Below, piece after piece: positions 52,043 through 61,123 of a stretch of DNA of 64,000 bases; within the stretch, counting starts at the first letter, position 1, and each line of letters starts with the position of its first letter. The stretch lies in contig NZ_LATM01000022.1 of the NCBI RefSeq assembly GCF_000972495.1, positions 1-64,000 on the forward strand. Reading direction: 5' to 3'. This DNA comes from Hymenobacter terrenus (lineage in GTDB: Bacteria > Bacteroidota > Bacteroidia > Cytophagales > Hymenobacteraceae). The notes beneath the pieces were generated by a model. That model searched no databases. It saw only the letters and a list, made by a program, of their open reading frames with translations, and was not told the DNA's origin. The position numbers were made by a program, and so were the translations under genes.

Positions 52043-52744
52043 ATGAGTGCCTGGCTCGAAGCGGCTCTGCTCACCCGCCCGCCCCAGTTGCTGCATGCCT
52101 TGCTGCCCGGCTGCCAATGGACTGGCCCGCCCATCACGCCCGCTGGTGCGCCGGTTATATACCTAACCTTTGACGATGGGCCCATTCCCGAAGAAACACC
52201 CTGGGTGTTGGAGCAACTGACTAATTTTCAGGCCCGGGCCACTTTCTTCTGCGTGGGCGAAAACCTGGAGCGTCATCCGGCCATCGCCCGTGCCGCGTTG
52301 GCCGCCGGGCATCGGCTGGGCAACCATACTCATCAGCACCGTAGCGCCTGGGCAACCACCCGGCTCCGATACCTAGCGGGGGTAGCCCGCTGTCAGGCCG
52401 AGCTAGACGGGCTACAGCTTGAACACGCGAGCCAAAACCAACCACCGGCAACTATACTACCGCGGCAAAAGATTCTGTTTCGTCCTCCCTATGGCCGGCT
52501 AACGTGGCCCTTGTTGCGCTTGCTGAAAACGAATTTCCAAGTGGTTATGTGGTCTGTACTCACCCGAGACTACGACCCGGATTTGAGTCCGGAAAACTGC
52601 CTGCGGCTAACGCTGGCCGCCGTTCGACCCGGCGACGTACTGGTGTTTCACGACAGCCACAAGGCTAGCGCTCGACTGCGCTTCGTATTGCCGCGGGTGT
52701 TGGCTCACCTTGCCGAGCAAGGCTTTCAATTTCTGACGCTGTGA
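52043..52744 (+). CDS. Polysaccharide deacetylase (NodB/CE4)
   Basis: The 233-residue enzyme has the CE4 motifs TFDDGPIPEE (metal Asp and catalytic Asp), HRLGNHTHQHRS (metal His pair), FRPPYGRL and the late His in LVFHDSHK. It removes N-acetyl groups from a polysaccharide or peptidoglycan. It has no clear signal peptide. Its stop overlaps the start of the GT2 gene. Confidence 0.93.
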   Translation: MSAWLEAALLTRPPQLLHALLPGCQWTGPPITPAGAPVIYLTFDDGPIPEETPWVLEQLTNFQARATFFCVGENLERHPAIARAALAAGHRLGNHTHQHRSAWATTRLRYLAGVARCQAELDGLQLEHASQNQPPATILPRQKILFRPPYGRLTWPLLRLLKTNFQVVMWSVLTRDYDPDLSPENCLRLTLAAVRPGDVLVFHDSHKASARLRFVLPRVLAHLAEQGFQFLTL

Positions 52745-53859
52745 GCGGATTCTGGCTGTTTTTTTTGCTGAGCTTTCTGGGACTTTGGCTGTTGGGTATG
52801 GCTTACATCGCCTGGTGTTTCGCCACTCGGCGAGGGGCAATTCCCGCGGGGCCGCTGCCGTCCCCGCTGCCGCGCGTCAGCATTCTCATTGCCGCCCGCG
52901 ACGAAGCCGCCACTCTGCCCCGCTGTCTGGCCAGCCTTCGGGCCCTGAGCTACCCAACTGATTTATTGGAAATTCTGGTTGGTGATGATGCCAGTACCGA
53001 TAGCACCGCCGCTGTAGCGCAGGCCGCCATGAGGGGCTTCTCGGGCTCCTTCCGGATTATTCCCATTGCTGATACGTTGGGTGCGGCACAGGGCAAGGCC
53101 AATGTCCTGGCGCACCTGGCCCGGCACGCGACTACTGATTTTTTCTTCATCACCGACGCTGATATCAGCCTGCCTACCACTTGGATAACGGCGCTGCTGG
53201 CTCACGCTGCGCCTGGCGTGGGTACCGTGACAGGTGTGACGGCAGTGCACGGCCCCCGTCTGTTTCACCGGTTGCAGGGTATCGACTGGTTGCTTTCGCT
53301 GAGCATGGTTCAGACCGTCAGTGATTTAGGCCGGCCAGTGACAGCCATGGGTAATAATATGCTCGTGACTCGCACCGCCTACGAGGCCACCGGAGGATAT
53401 GAAGCGTTGCCCTTCTCCGTAACGGAAGATTTTACCCTTTTCCGAGCCGTACTAGCACGGGGCTACGGCTTCCGCCAGATTTTCAGCCCCGAAGCGCGCG
53501 CCGATTCCTTGCCCATCCTCACGTGGCCGGCCCTGATGAAACAGCGCCGCCGCTGGCTGCGTGGTGTGGAGTCATTGCCGCTGCGCTTGCGACTGGAATT
53601 GCTCTTCTTCAGTGGTTTTTGGCCTGCGCTGTTCGGGCTGGCGTGGGTGGCTGGGCCAAGCGAGGCACTCGGAATGTGGGGCGTTAAAGTTTTGGTGCAG
53701 GGTGCGCTAGCTTATTTCGCACACCGCCGCGCCGGGCTGCGGCTGCCGTGGCAACTATTGCCGGCTTTTGAATTATACACAGTAGCCATGACCATCAGCC
53801 TCATTGGGTTTCGGGTATTTGGCGGGGCGGTGGTGTGGAAGGGGCGGCGCTACAATTGA
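52741..53859 (+). CDS. GT2 membrane glycosyltransferase
   Basis: The 372-residue enzyme has an N-terminal membrane segment (FWLFFLLSFLGLWLLGMAYI), the GT2 site DDASTDST, a DAD in ITDADIS, and the acceptor motif MKQRRRWLRG, with further membrane segments at the end. It is a paralogue of the enzyme at 40722 but lacks the repeat-encoded insert. The GTG start overlaps the deacetylase stop. Confidence 0.9.
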   Translation: MSGFWLFFLLSFLGLWLLGMAYIAWCFATRRGAIPAGPLPSPLPRVSILIAARDEAATLPRCLASLRALSYPTDLLEILVGDDASTDSTAAVAQAAMRGFSGSFRIIPIADTLGAAQGKANVLAHLARHATTDFFFITDADISLPTTWITALLAHAAPGVGTVTGVTAVHGPRLFHRLQGIDWLLSLSMVQTVSDLGRPVTAMGNNMLVTRTAYEATGGYEALPFSVTEDFTLFRAVLARGYGFRQIFSPEARADSLPILTWPALMKQRRRWLRGVESLPLRLRLELLFFSGFWPALFGLAWVAGPSEALGMWGVKVLVQGALAYFAHRRAGLRLPWQLLPAFELYTVAMTISLIGFRVFGGAVVWKGRRYN

Positions 53860-53934
53860 GTCGAGAAGCCACAGGCTTGGGTGCCACGCCATTTACCACC
53901 TCGACTTTAACTATCTGTAAAAGAGCATTCCGCT

Positions 53935-54110
53935 GTAGCGCGGACTAAAATTCCGCATTACGGTACACCCACTCCGAAACTGCTCTAGTACGGTTTCGTT
54001 CTCGGTGTGCTGGCACGGGCCGTAGCGCAAACTTTGTTGTTTGCGTCCCCACACCGGTCGAGTCGTTCGGTCATCATTTGGGGCCGGTATACCGTAGCGC
54101 GAAACGGCGC
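53935..54110. repeat. Cluster of three REP-like units
   Basis: Units begin at 53935 (GTAGCGCGGACTAAAATTCC), 54022 (GTAGC, then GCAAACT with loop and TTTGC) and 54094 (GTAGCGCGAAACGGCGC). All have the GTAGCGC head and a stem of varying quality. They fill the 355-bp gap before tatD. Confidence 0.55.
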
Positions 54111-54214
54111 TATTTATCAGTTGTAAAACGTACTTACACGTTTAACGTCGATTCTAACTTGTAAATGAGGATTCATCGCCGAAAATTATCGTTTACGCCG
54201 ACCTTTGCCGCACT

Positions 54215-54982
54215 ATGCACATCACCGATTCCCACGCTCACCTCTACTCCGAACAATTTAAGGCCGACCGGCTTGATGCTCTGCGCCGCGCTCAGGAAGC
54301 AGACGTGCGCACCATCGTGATGCCCAACATCGACCATTCTAGCATTGATACCATGCTCGAACTCGAAGCTCAGGCGCCGGAAACCTGCTTTGCGATGATG
54401 GGCCTGCACCCGTGCTCCGTCAAGCGGGGCTTTGAGCAAGATTTGTATGAGGTGGAAACCTGGCTGGGCCGCCGGCCTTTTGCGGCGGTGGGGGAGGCCG
54501 GACTGGACTTGTACTGGGATAAAACCCTGCTGGCCGAGCAGCAGGAGGCGCTGAAGATTCAGCTGCAGCTGGCCAAGCAGCACAACTTGCCCATTGTGCT
54601 GCACACCCGCGAGGCCTTCGCCGAAACCGCGGCCCTAGTGGAAGCCGCTCAGGATGGCACCTTGCGCGGGGTGTTTCACTGCTTCTCCGGCACGCCTGAA
54701 GAAGCCGAGCGGGTCATCAAGCTAGGTTTTTTGCTGGGCATTGGGGGCGTGGCGACTTTCAAGAACGGCGGGGCTGATAAGGTGCTGCCGGGCATCGATC
54801 TGAAGTACCTGCTGCTCGAAACGGACTGCCCCTACCTAGCCCCCGTGCCGCACCGGGGCAAGCGCAACGAGCCGGCTTATCTGCCGCTGGTGCTGCGCCG
54901 CGTGGCCGAGCTGCTGGGCAAGGACGTGGCTGAAGTAGCCGAAGCGACTACCCGCAACGCCGCGGAGTTATTCAAGCTGTAA
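54215..54982 (+). CDS. TatD-family metal-dependent deoxyribonuclease
   Basis: The 255-residue amidohydrolase-fold enzyme has TDSHAHLYS (HxH), GEAGLDLYW with Glu/Asp, VLHTREA and HCFSG for metals, and ETDCPYLAPVPHRGKRNEP at the end. It acts on DNA or D-tyrosyl-type substrates in the cytoplasm. A promoter-like GACCTTTG at 54200-54207 sits seven bases ahead of the ATG, so the leader is very short. Confidence 0.93.
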   Translation: MHITDSHAHLYSEQFKADRLDALRRAQEADVRTIVMPNIDHSSIDTMLELEAQAPETCFAMMGLHPCSVKRGFEQDLYEVETWLGRRPFAAVGEAGLDLYWDKTLLAEQQEALKIQLQLAKQHNLPIVLHTREAFAETAALVEAAQDGTLRGVFHCFSGTPEEAERVIKLGFLLGIGGVATFKNGGADKVLPGIDLKYLLLETDCPYLAPVPHRGKRNEPAYLPLVLRRVAELLGKDVAEVAEATTRNAAELFKL

Positions 54983-55132
54983 GCGCTTTTATTTGGAGGG
55001 AACCTCCACGGTTGCGACGCAAGTAGGCGTCGCCGTTTCGTGCAGCGCGGTCGTCTAACAACAGACGCAAGTAGGTGACTCTACCCCGCGCCAAGAGCCT
55101 GAAATTTGGCTTAGTCCTTACCCGAGTTCCTC

Positions 55133-56101
55133 TTAAGGAATCAGCAGAATCTTGCCCGTGCTCTGCCGACTTTCGAGGTAGCGGTGCGCCGCTGCGCCCT
55201 CGGCCAACGCAAACTGCCGGGCAATGTGCACGTGCAACTGCCCGGCGGCGACCAGCTCGAACAGGCTGGCGGCCCGGTGCTGGCGTTCCGGGGCCGAATC
55301 GAGGTAGTTCCACAAGTCGCCCTCAGTTAAGGTTTTGGAGGCATCCATTAGGTAGCGCGGGTCGACGGAGGCGGGGTTGCCACCGGCCATGCCGTAGAAC
55401 ACCACCGTGCCGCGGGTTTTCACGGCTTCCAGGCTTTGGGGCAGGGTGCTTCCCACACTGTCGTAGATGGCGTCGGGGCCGGCATCGGCGGTGTGGGCCC
55501 GCAGTTGGGCCACCCAATCGTCGGCGTAGAGAAATACGGCTTCGACCCCAAGCTGGCGGGCGGCTTCGGCTTTTTCGGGCGAAGAAGTAAGGCCCAGCAC
55601 CCGGCCGCCGCGCTGGCGCACTAGCTGGGTCAGCAATTGGCCCACGCCGCCGGCCACGGCGTGCACGGCCACCACATCGCCGGGTTTTACGGGGTAGCTG
55701 TCGTGGCTGAGGTAGTGGGCCGTCAGGCCTTGTAGCAGCAGGGCGGCGCCGAGCTCAAACGACACGGCGGCGGGCAGCGGAATGATTTTATCGGCCGGGG
55801 CAGTTACCAGCTCCGCATTGGCAAAGGGCACATCGGCGAAGGCCACTCGGTCGCCCACTTTAAGGGTTTGTACGGCGGTGCCTACCGCTTCGATGGTGCC
55901 CGACCCCTCGTAGCCAGCAATAAAGGGTGGCTGTCCCAGCAAGTGGTAGTGGCCCTGCCGGCGATACACATCGGCGAAATTCAAGCCAATGGCGCGCATA
56001 CGCACCAGCACCTCGGCCGGGCCCGGAGCGGCTGGGGTGGGTACCTCGCCGTAGTACAGCACGTCGGGGCCGCCAAAGGAGTCAAAACAAAGCGCTTTCA
56101 T
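55133..56101 (-). CDS. Quinone oxidoreductase (QOR, MDR superfamily)
   Basis: The 322-residue enzyme starts MKALCFDSFGGPDVLYYGEVP and has RAIGLNFADVYRRQG, the NADPH-binding VAGGVGQLLTQL and a C-terminal HRYLESRQSTGKILLIP. No zinc-binding Cys cluster is present, as in zinc-free QORs. It reduces quinones or enones. ATG 56101 is chosen; the longer ORF adds 51 residues unlike the family. Confidence 0.93.
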   Translation of the reverse strand: MKALCFDSFGGPDVLYYGEVPTPAAPGPAEVLVRMRAIGLNFADVYRRQGHYHLLGQPPFIAGYEGSGTIEAVGTAVQTLKVGDRVAFADVPFANAELVTAPADKIIPLPAAVSFELGAALLLQGLTAHYLSHDSYPVKPGDVVAVHAVAGGVGQLLTQLVRQRGGRVLGLTSSPEKAEAARQLGVEAVFLYADDWVAQLRAHTADAGPDAIYDSVGSTLPQSLEAVKTRGTVVFYGMAGGNPASVDPRYLMDASKTLTEGDLWNYLDSAPERQHRAASLFELVAAGQLHVHIARQFALAEGAAAHRYLESRQSTGKILLIP

Positions 56102-56342
56102 ATATAAGGCGAGGAAGTTAAGGCGGCGCAAGTTCGGTCGGCGCCGGGGAATTACGGGGGTAAGAAAGCGCATAACGTGAGGCGAATTACGCCGCACAAA
56201 GCGCTTGAGGCCGCCAGCGCCGCCCGGCCAGGTCTGGAAACTTGGGTGGTTCATCAGCCGCTTTCAACGCTTCGGCAACTCAAAATTGAGGATGGGCAGG
56301 GCCGGCGGCCACCTTTGAACCAGTACTTAACTGCTGGTCCTC

Positions 56343-58571
56343 ATGAAACTGCTCTTACTCCTGCTGCTTTTGCTCACCGCCCTGACGGTTACTGCTCAAA
56401 TATCCCCGCCTTCTGCCCAAGCAGCCCCCGCCACTACCCGCCTCACGGGCACCGTGCGCGATGCCGCCGGCCAGCCCCTGCCGGGGGTGAATGTGTTTCT
56501 GAAAATGGCTTTCGACGGGGCCAGCACCGACTCGCTGGGCCGGTTTGATTTCCGCACCGACCACGCGGCCGGCCCGCTCACGCTGGTGGCCACCTTCGTG
56601 GGCTACGAGCCGCTGGAAGTGCCCGTGACGCTGGGCCAGGGACCGATTTGGCTGCCCAATCTCCGGCTCAAAGCCAGCCGCGCCGCCCTCGGCGACGTGG
56701 TGGTGACGGCCGGCGCTTTCGAAGCCAGCGACGAGAAGCGCAGCAGCGTGCTCAAGCCGCTCGACATAGTGACCACGGCCGGCGCGCTGGGCGACGTGGC
56801 CGGGGCGCTGAACGCCCTGCCCGGCACCACCCGAGTGGGGGAGGAGGGCCGGCTGTTCGTGCGCGGTGGGGCTGCCTCCGAAACCAAGTATTACCTCGAT
56901 GGCCTGCCTGTGCAAACGCCCTACGGGGGCTCGGTGCCCAACGTGGCGGCCCGCGGGCGGTTTTCGCCCTTCTTGTTTAAGGGCCTGGTGTTCAGCACGG
57001 GTGGCTACTCGGCCGAGTACGGGCAGGCGCTGAGTGCCGTGGTGGTGCAGCACTCGACCGACCTGGCGCCGGAAACGCAGTCGGGGCTGTCGCTCATGTC
57101 GGTGGGCGGCAGCGCCTCGCGCACCAAGCGCTGGGACCGGACTTCGCTGGCCGTTTCGGCCGATTACACCAACCTGACCCCTTACTACAACCTGGTGCCC
57201 CAAAGCCTGGGCTGGGAGCGGGCTCCCCTCGCGCTGGGTGGCTCGCTGAAACTGGCCCACCGCACTGGCGCGGCCGGTATGCTCAAGCTGTACGGCACCT
57301 ACAGCCGCCAGCGCCTGGCCCTGCGCCAGCCCAACGCCAACCCCGAATTTGCCGCCACCGGCCACCCCATTGGCCTGGCCAACGACAACGCCTACCTCAA
57401 CGCCACCTACCGCACGCCCCTGGTCCGGGGCTGGAGCCTGAACACCGGCCTGGCCCTGACCCAGGACGAGAACACCGTGCGCCCCGACGTGCAAACCGTG
57501 CGCGACCTCGACCAGTCGGCCGTGGCCCGCGCGGTGCTTACCAACGACTCGGCCAGCACCTGGTTCAACCTGAAAATGGGGATGGAAGGCTACGTCCAGC
57601 GCTACCGCCAGCACTACCAAGCTGCTGCCGAAACCCCGATGCTGGCCCTGGGCGTAAACGAGCAGCGCGGGGCGGGCTTCGTCGAAAGCGAGCTGCTGCT
57701 CACCAACCGGCTGGCCGGCCGCGCGGGGCTGCGCACCGAGTATTCGGCCCTGCTGGGCCGTTGGAACGCGGCCCCGCGCCTGGGCCTGGCCTACAAAACC
57801 GGTGCTTACAGCCAGCTCTCCGCCGCCTGGGGCTGGTTTTACCAAACGCCCACCACCGACTTGCTGCGCGTCAGCCCCCGCCTGCGGTTCGAGCGGGCCG
57901 CCCACTACCTGCTTACCTACCAGCGCCTGGTGCAGGCCCGCACGCTGCGGGCCGAAGTGTATCAGAAAGACTACGCCCAACTCACGACCTACGACGGCAA
58001 GAACGCCTTCAACTCCCGTACTTACCAAAATGCCGGCCGCGGTTACGCCCGGGGCCTCGATGTGCTGTTTCGGGACCGCACCACCTTCAAAATGGCCGAT
58101 TACTGGGTGAGCTACGGCTACCTCGACACGCGCCGGCAGTTCCGGGCCGACCCCGTGCTGGCCGTGCCCACCTTTGCCGCCCGGCACAACCTGAGCGTGG
58201 TGGGCAAATACTACGTGCAGAAGCTGCACACGCAGTTTGGCTTCACCTACAGCTACGGCAGCGGCCGCCGCTACCACAACCCCAACCAGCCCGGCTACAA
58301 CCAAAGCACCCTGCCCAGCTACCAGGACCTGAGCCTGAACGCGAGCTACCTCACCCACTGGTTTGGGCAGTTCACCATCGTGTACGTGTCGGCTTCCAAC
58401 GTGCTGGGGCGCAACAATATCTACGGCTACAACTACGCCCGCACCGCCGATGCCAGCGGCCAGTTCCGCAGCGTGGCCGTGCTGCCGCCCGCCCCGCGCA
58501 TGCTGTTCGTGGGCGTGTTCATTTCGATCAACAAGACGACGAAGGTGGATTTGAATGAGCGGCCGGAATGA
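56343..58571 (+). CDS. TonB-dependent outer-membrane receptor
   Basis: The 742-residue receptor has a signal peptide (MKLLLLLLLLLTALTVTAQ), a carboxypeptidase-regulatory-like domain (LTGTVRDAAGQPLPGVNVF), a plug with LFVRGGAASETKYYLDGLPV, and a 22-strand-type barrel ending with an aromatic-rich tail. It takes up a chelate or small molecule using TonB energy. No SusD partner lies next to it, so it is a solo receptor. The ligand is unknown. Confidence 0.93.
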   Translation: MKLLLLLLLLLTALTVTAQISPPSAQAAPATTRLTGTVRDAAGQPLPGVNVFLKMAFDGASTDSLGRFDFRTDHAAGPLTLVATFVGYEPLEVPVTLGQGPIWLPNLRLKASRAALGDVVVTAGAFEASDEKRSSVLKPLDIVTTAGALGDVAGALNALPGTTRVGEEGRLFVRGGAASETKYYLDGLPVQTPYGGSVPNVAARGRFSPFLFKGLVFSTGGYSAEYGQALSAVVVQHSTDLAPETQSGLSLMSVGGSASRTKRWDRTSLAVSADYTNLTPYYNLVPQSLGWERAPLALGGSLKLAHRTGAAGMLKLYGTYSRQRLALRQPNANPEFAATGHPIGLANDNAYLNATYRTPLVRGWSLNTGLALTQDENTVRPDVQTVRDLDQSAVARAVLTNDSASTWFNLKMGMEGYVQRYRQHYQAAAETPMLALGVNEQRGAGFVESELLLTNRLAGRAGLRTEYSALLGRWNAAPRLGLAYKTGAYSQLSAAWGWFYQTPTTDLLRVSPRLRFERAAHYLLTYQRLVQARTLRAEVYQKDYAQLTTYDGKNAFNSRTYQNAGRGYARGLDVLFRDRTTFKMADYWVSYGYLDTRRQFRADPVLAVPTFAARHNLSVVGKYYVQKLHTQFGFTYSYGSGRRYHNPNQPGYNQSTLPSYQDLSLNASYLTHWFGQFTIVYVSASNVLGRNNIYGYNYARTADASGQFRSVAVLPPAPRMLFVGVFISINKTTKVDLNERPE

Positions 58572-58595
58572 GCATAGGGTATTAATTGATTGGAA

Positions 58596-58633
58596 AAAGC
58601 CCGTCGTGCCGAGCGTAGCCGAGGCATCTCGCG
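58596..58633 (+). repeat. Solitary arm of the CCGAGCG palindrome subfamily
   Basis: AAAGCCCGTCGTGCCGAG and GAGGCATCTCGC match one arm of the element at 10834-10950. No inverse arm lies nearby, so it is a half-element or deletion product. Confidence 0.55.
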
Positions 58634-58795
58634 TGTGGTCGCAATGAAAGCTGCATCGACAGTTCCAACTATTACCTCGTACTGCTGGCCCGCCGCTACG
58701 CCTCAAAAGGCCTGGCGAGCGGCATCAGCCATTCCGGGCAGTGGTGCGTAGTTTCGCATTCCACCCGCTTGGCCTTGTGTTTACCTTGCTGTTAT

Positions 58796-60022
58796 ATGAT
58801 AACCCCTCACGAATTTCCTTATCTACAATCCCTCGTCATCAACGATGCCTACGCCGTCAAAAACCTGACCGTGCCGGTGTTTAAAGAAGGCGAGGAGTTC
58901 AAGCATTTGATTCTGACGGGTCGAAATGGGTCGGGGAAGACGACGGTGTTGCGAGCACTATCTGATTTTATTCGTTTTAAAATCCTTAAAGAATCAGAAT
59001 CTTATAGCACCCCGCCATTAGGTATTGGAGGTGGGCGCCTGGTTTATCCAAAAGCAATTGACAAATCGGGCACAGTTAGACCTTTTTTTTCTACGAAAGC
59101 TACTAGTGTATCTGAGTCACACTCTGACTTAACGCTGACTCAACTTAAGTCTCAACTTTTATTATCTTTTTTTGAAGCAGCAAGAGGAATAAAAGTAAGG
59201 GATGTTACAACAGTTGTTCAGGAAAGCGAATTAGAAGCTAGGCTTACTGAATCAAAGCCTAATCAATCTCCTGCCGAATTCTTCAAGCAGTACCTAGTCA
59301 ATAAAAAAGTCTTCCAAGTATTCGACACGATGGAAGGCAAACAGGAAGGCGCGAAGCAGCAAGAACAATTCTTCACCAAGCTGGAAGAAACCCTCGCCAA
59401 AATCTTTGAAGACCCCGGCACCAAGCTTGAGTTTGTGCGCGAGAGTTTCGAGTTCTACATTAACCTCTCCGATGGTCGACGCTTTACTTTCAACCAGCTT
59501 TCGGCGGGCTTTTCGGCCTTTCTCAGCATCCTCACCGAGTTACTGATGCGCACTGACCTGTTGCGCAAGCAGGCGAACGACTACACCTACGACCCCTGCG
59601 GTTTCGTACTAATTGACGAGCCCGAAACCCATCTGCATCTGGAAATGCAGTATCAGATACTGCCACTGCTCACGGGGCTGTTTCCCAACCTGCAATTCAT
59701 TGTCGCTACGCACTCGCCGGCCGTTGCGTCCAGCATCAAAAATGCTACGGTATTCGACCTAAGCACGAGGCAAACTACCGGCGACCAGGCAGCGGGCAGC
59801 AGTTATTCGGAGCTGATGCAAACGCATTTTGGCGTCGAAAATGAGTATTCCAACGTAGCCGATGCCATTATCAAGCGCATCAACGCACTAGCTCAGTTAC
59901 CGGATAAGGCCGACGCCCGCCGACAGCTTCAGGCATTGCTAGTGAGCGAAGGCCGGTATATGTCGCCGGCTTTGCGGCTAGAGGTCGAAGCCCAACTCAT
60001 CGGACTTGAGGTCGAAGAATAA
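58796..60022 (+). CDS. AAA ATPase of a Septu-like defence pair (PtuA-like)
   Basis: The 408-residue ATPase has Walker A GRNGSGKTT near residue 40, Walker B FVLIDEPETHLHLEMQ near 280 and the ATHSPAVA motif, the OLD/RecF-SMC-like layout. A helical insert lies at residues about 55-180. It is 12 bases upstream of an HNH nuclease gene, the architecture of Septu (ptuA plus ptuB). The insert's DNA is clearly AT-rich against GC-rich flanks. Assignment to Septu is inference; other ATPase-HNH systems exist. ATG 58796 is preferred to the in-frame upstream start. Confidence 0.7.
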   Translation: MITPHEFPYLQSLVINDAYAVKNLTVPVFKEGEEFKHLILTGRNGSGKTTVLRALSDFIRFKILKESESYSTPPLGIGGGRLVYPKAIDKSGTVRPFFSTKATSVSESHSDLTLTQLKSQLLLSFFEAARGIKVRDVTTVVQESELEARLTESKPNQSPAEFFKQYLVNKKVFQVFDTMEGKQEGAKQQEQFFTKLEETLAKIFEDPGTKLEFVRESFEFYINLSDGRRFTFNQLSAGFSAFLSILTELLMRTDLLRKQANDYTYDPCGFVLIDEPETHLHLEMQYQILPLLTGLFPNLQFIVATHSPAVASSIKNATVFDLSTRQTTGDQAAGSSYSELMQTHFGVENEYSNVADAIIKRINALAQLPDKADARRQLQALLVSEGRYMSPALRLEVEAQLIGLEVEE

Positions 60023-60034
60023 GTCGCTGCTCCG

Positions 60035-60775
60035 ATGATACGCCTCAACCGTCCTGCCGTAGCACCTGCCGCCCTGTCCGCGCCCGCCGTGCAACGCTAT
60101 CTTGCCGCCTACGCCAACTACCAAGCTAATCCGACCGCTGCCACTGCCCCCGACCGGCCCAGCGGTTACCGAAGCTCGGACTTGCTTACAGCGTTTGATG
60201 AGCACTTCTATGCGAAATGCTACCTCACAGAGCAGAAATTTGCCAGCTCCTGGGAAATGGATGTAGACCATTTTGTTCCATTTGCCGACGACCCTAGCCG
60301 GGTTTTTGACTGGAATAACTTACTGCCCATTGCCCACAAGGCCAATCTCCTGCGCGACAAGCGCCTGCCTGCTGGTGGCCTGCTCGACCCCTGTAGTGCT
60401 TCCGAAGATGTGGAGAACGACATTCTCTACACGCTGGTGGAGCAAGGTGAAAAGCCTGGTTTTACAGCCAAAGACCCTGCCAATCAAAAAGCAGTGAACA
60501 CAGCTGCCTTGCTCGACAAAGTGCACAATGGCACCGGCAGCACTGGTAGTGAAGCCAGCACCCGCGAGCTACGTAAGCTAATTGAACGACGCTACAAAAA
60601 ACTTCGACAGGTATGGGGAGAATATAACCTCGCCCGTGCTGAAAACGATGCCCAGGACATTGCCCAAGCCGAGGCTGAGCTGCGGGTACTGCTGTCACGG
60701 CGCGCTTCCTTCACCATGCTCATGCGCTCCTTGCCCTTCATCCGCAAGACCATTCCGGCACATTTACTGGATTGA
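60035..60775 (+). CDS. HNH endonuclease of a Septu-like defence pair (PtuB-like)
   Basis: The 246-residue protein has an HNH-type site in DVDHFVPFADDPSRVFDWNN near residues 76-95, with the DH, the NN and the later HKAN providing the three motif positions. The C-terminal part is helical. It follows the ATPase gene by 12 bases, pointing to one operon. In Septu the nuclease degrades DNA upon phage sensing. No reverse transcriptase is nearby, so this is not a retron unit. Confidence 0.7.
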   Translation: MIRLNRPAVAPAALSAPAVQRYLAAYANYQANPTAATAPDRPSGYRSSDLLTAFDEHFYAKCYLTEQKFASSWEMDVDHFVPFADDPSRVFDWNNLLPIAHKANLLRDKRLPAGGLLDPCSASEDVENDILYTLVEQGEKPGFTAKDPANQKAVNTAALLDKVHNGTGSTGSEASTRELRKLIERRYKKLRQVWGEYNLARAENDAQDIAQAEAELRVLLSRRASFTMLMRSLPFIRKTIPAHLLD

Positions 60776-60831
60776 GGCTGTGGGCTGCTTGCGCTTGACT
60801 CAATGGCAAGGCTGGCAAAAAGCCCCGCCCC

Positions 60832-60972
60832 TTGAGCCTGCCCGAGAAAAGCGAGTTCGCCTACTCCACGTAGTGCGAGCGTCTGGCTTGCCTCGATGCC
60901 GACTTCGACCAATTAGTGTACCGGCTCTACCAGTTCGCTGACGCCGAGATTAAGTTGGTGGAGACGGCTTAG
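60832..60972 (+). pseudogene. 3' relic of a restriction-modification/Eco57I-type methyltransferase gene
   Basis: The frame reads LSLPEKSEFAYST, a stop, then LDADFDQLVYRLYQFADAE and IKLVETA before a second stop. The pattern FDQLVYRLYxxxxxEIKLVE is the usual C-terminus of type IIG and Eco57I-like methyltransferase-nucleases. An in-frame stop and missing 5' end show that it is dead. It suggests that a restriction-modification gene once stood behind the Septu-like pair. Confidence 0.6.
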
Positions 60973-60980
60973 GTACCACC

Positions 60981-61061
60981 TAGTAAGAATAGGAGCCGGG
61001 GCACAGCAATACTTACCAGGGTATAGTAAGTATTGCTGTGCCCCGGCTCTTATTCTTACTA
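60981..61061. repeat. 81-bp near-perfect long hairpin
   Basis: Arms of 36 bases with a single mismatch surround a nine-base loop (CAGGGTATA). The arms begin TAGTAAGAATA and contain GCCGGGGCACAGCAATAC. No long T-run follows, and it does not match the other repeat families in the window. It lies between the dead methyltransferase tail and the immunity gene. Confidence 0.8.
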
Positions 61062-61123
61062 ACTCGTGTGCGTCGTCCGACTCGAATTCCTCGCGGTAGC
61101 CCACGCAGTAGGCGGGCAGACGC

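Noticed and set aside
56355..58706. 783-residue antisense ORF opposite the TonB-dependent receptor
   Set aside because: Its sequence is low-complexity His/Val/Gly/Gln-rich with no domain, as expected from the reverse of a GC-rich gene.
58796..60775. Retron with PtuAB effectors
   Set aside because: No reverse transcriptase or ncRNA-like region lies upstream; only a TonB receptor and a solitary repeat arm.
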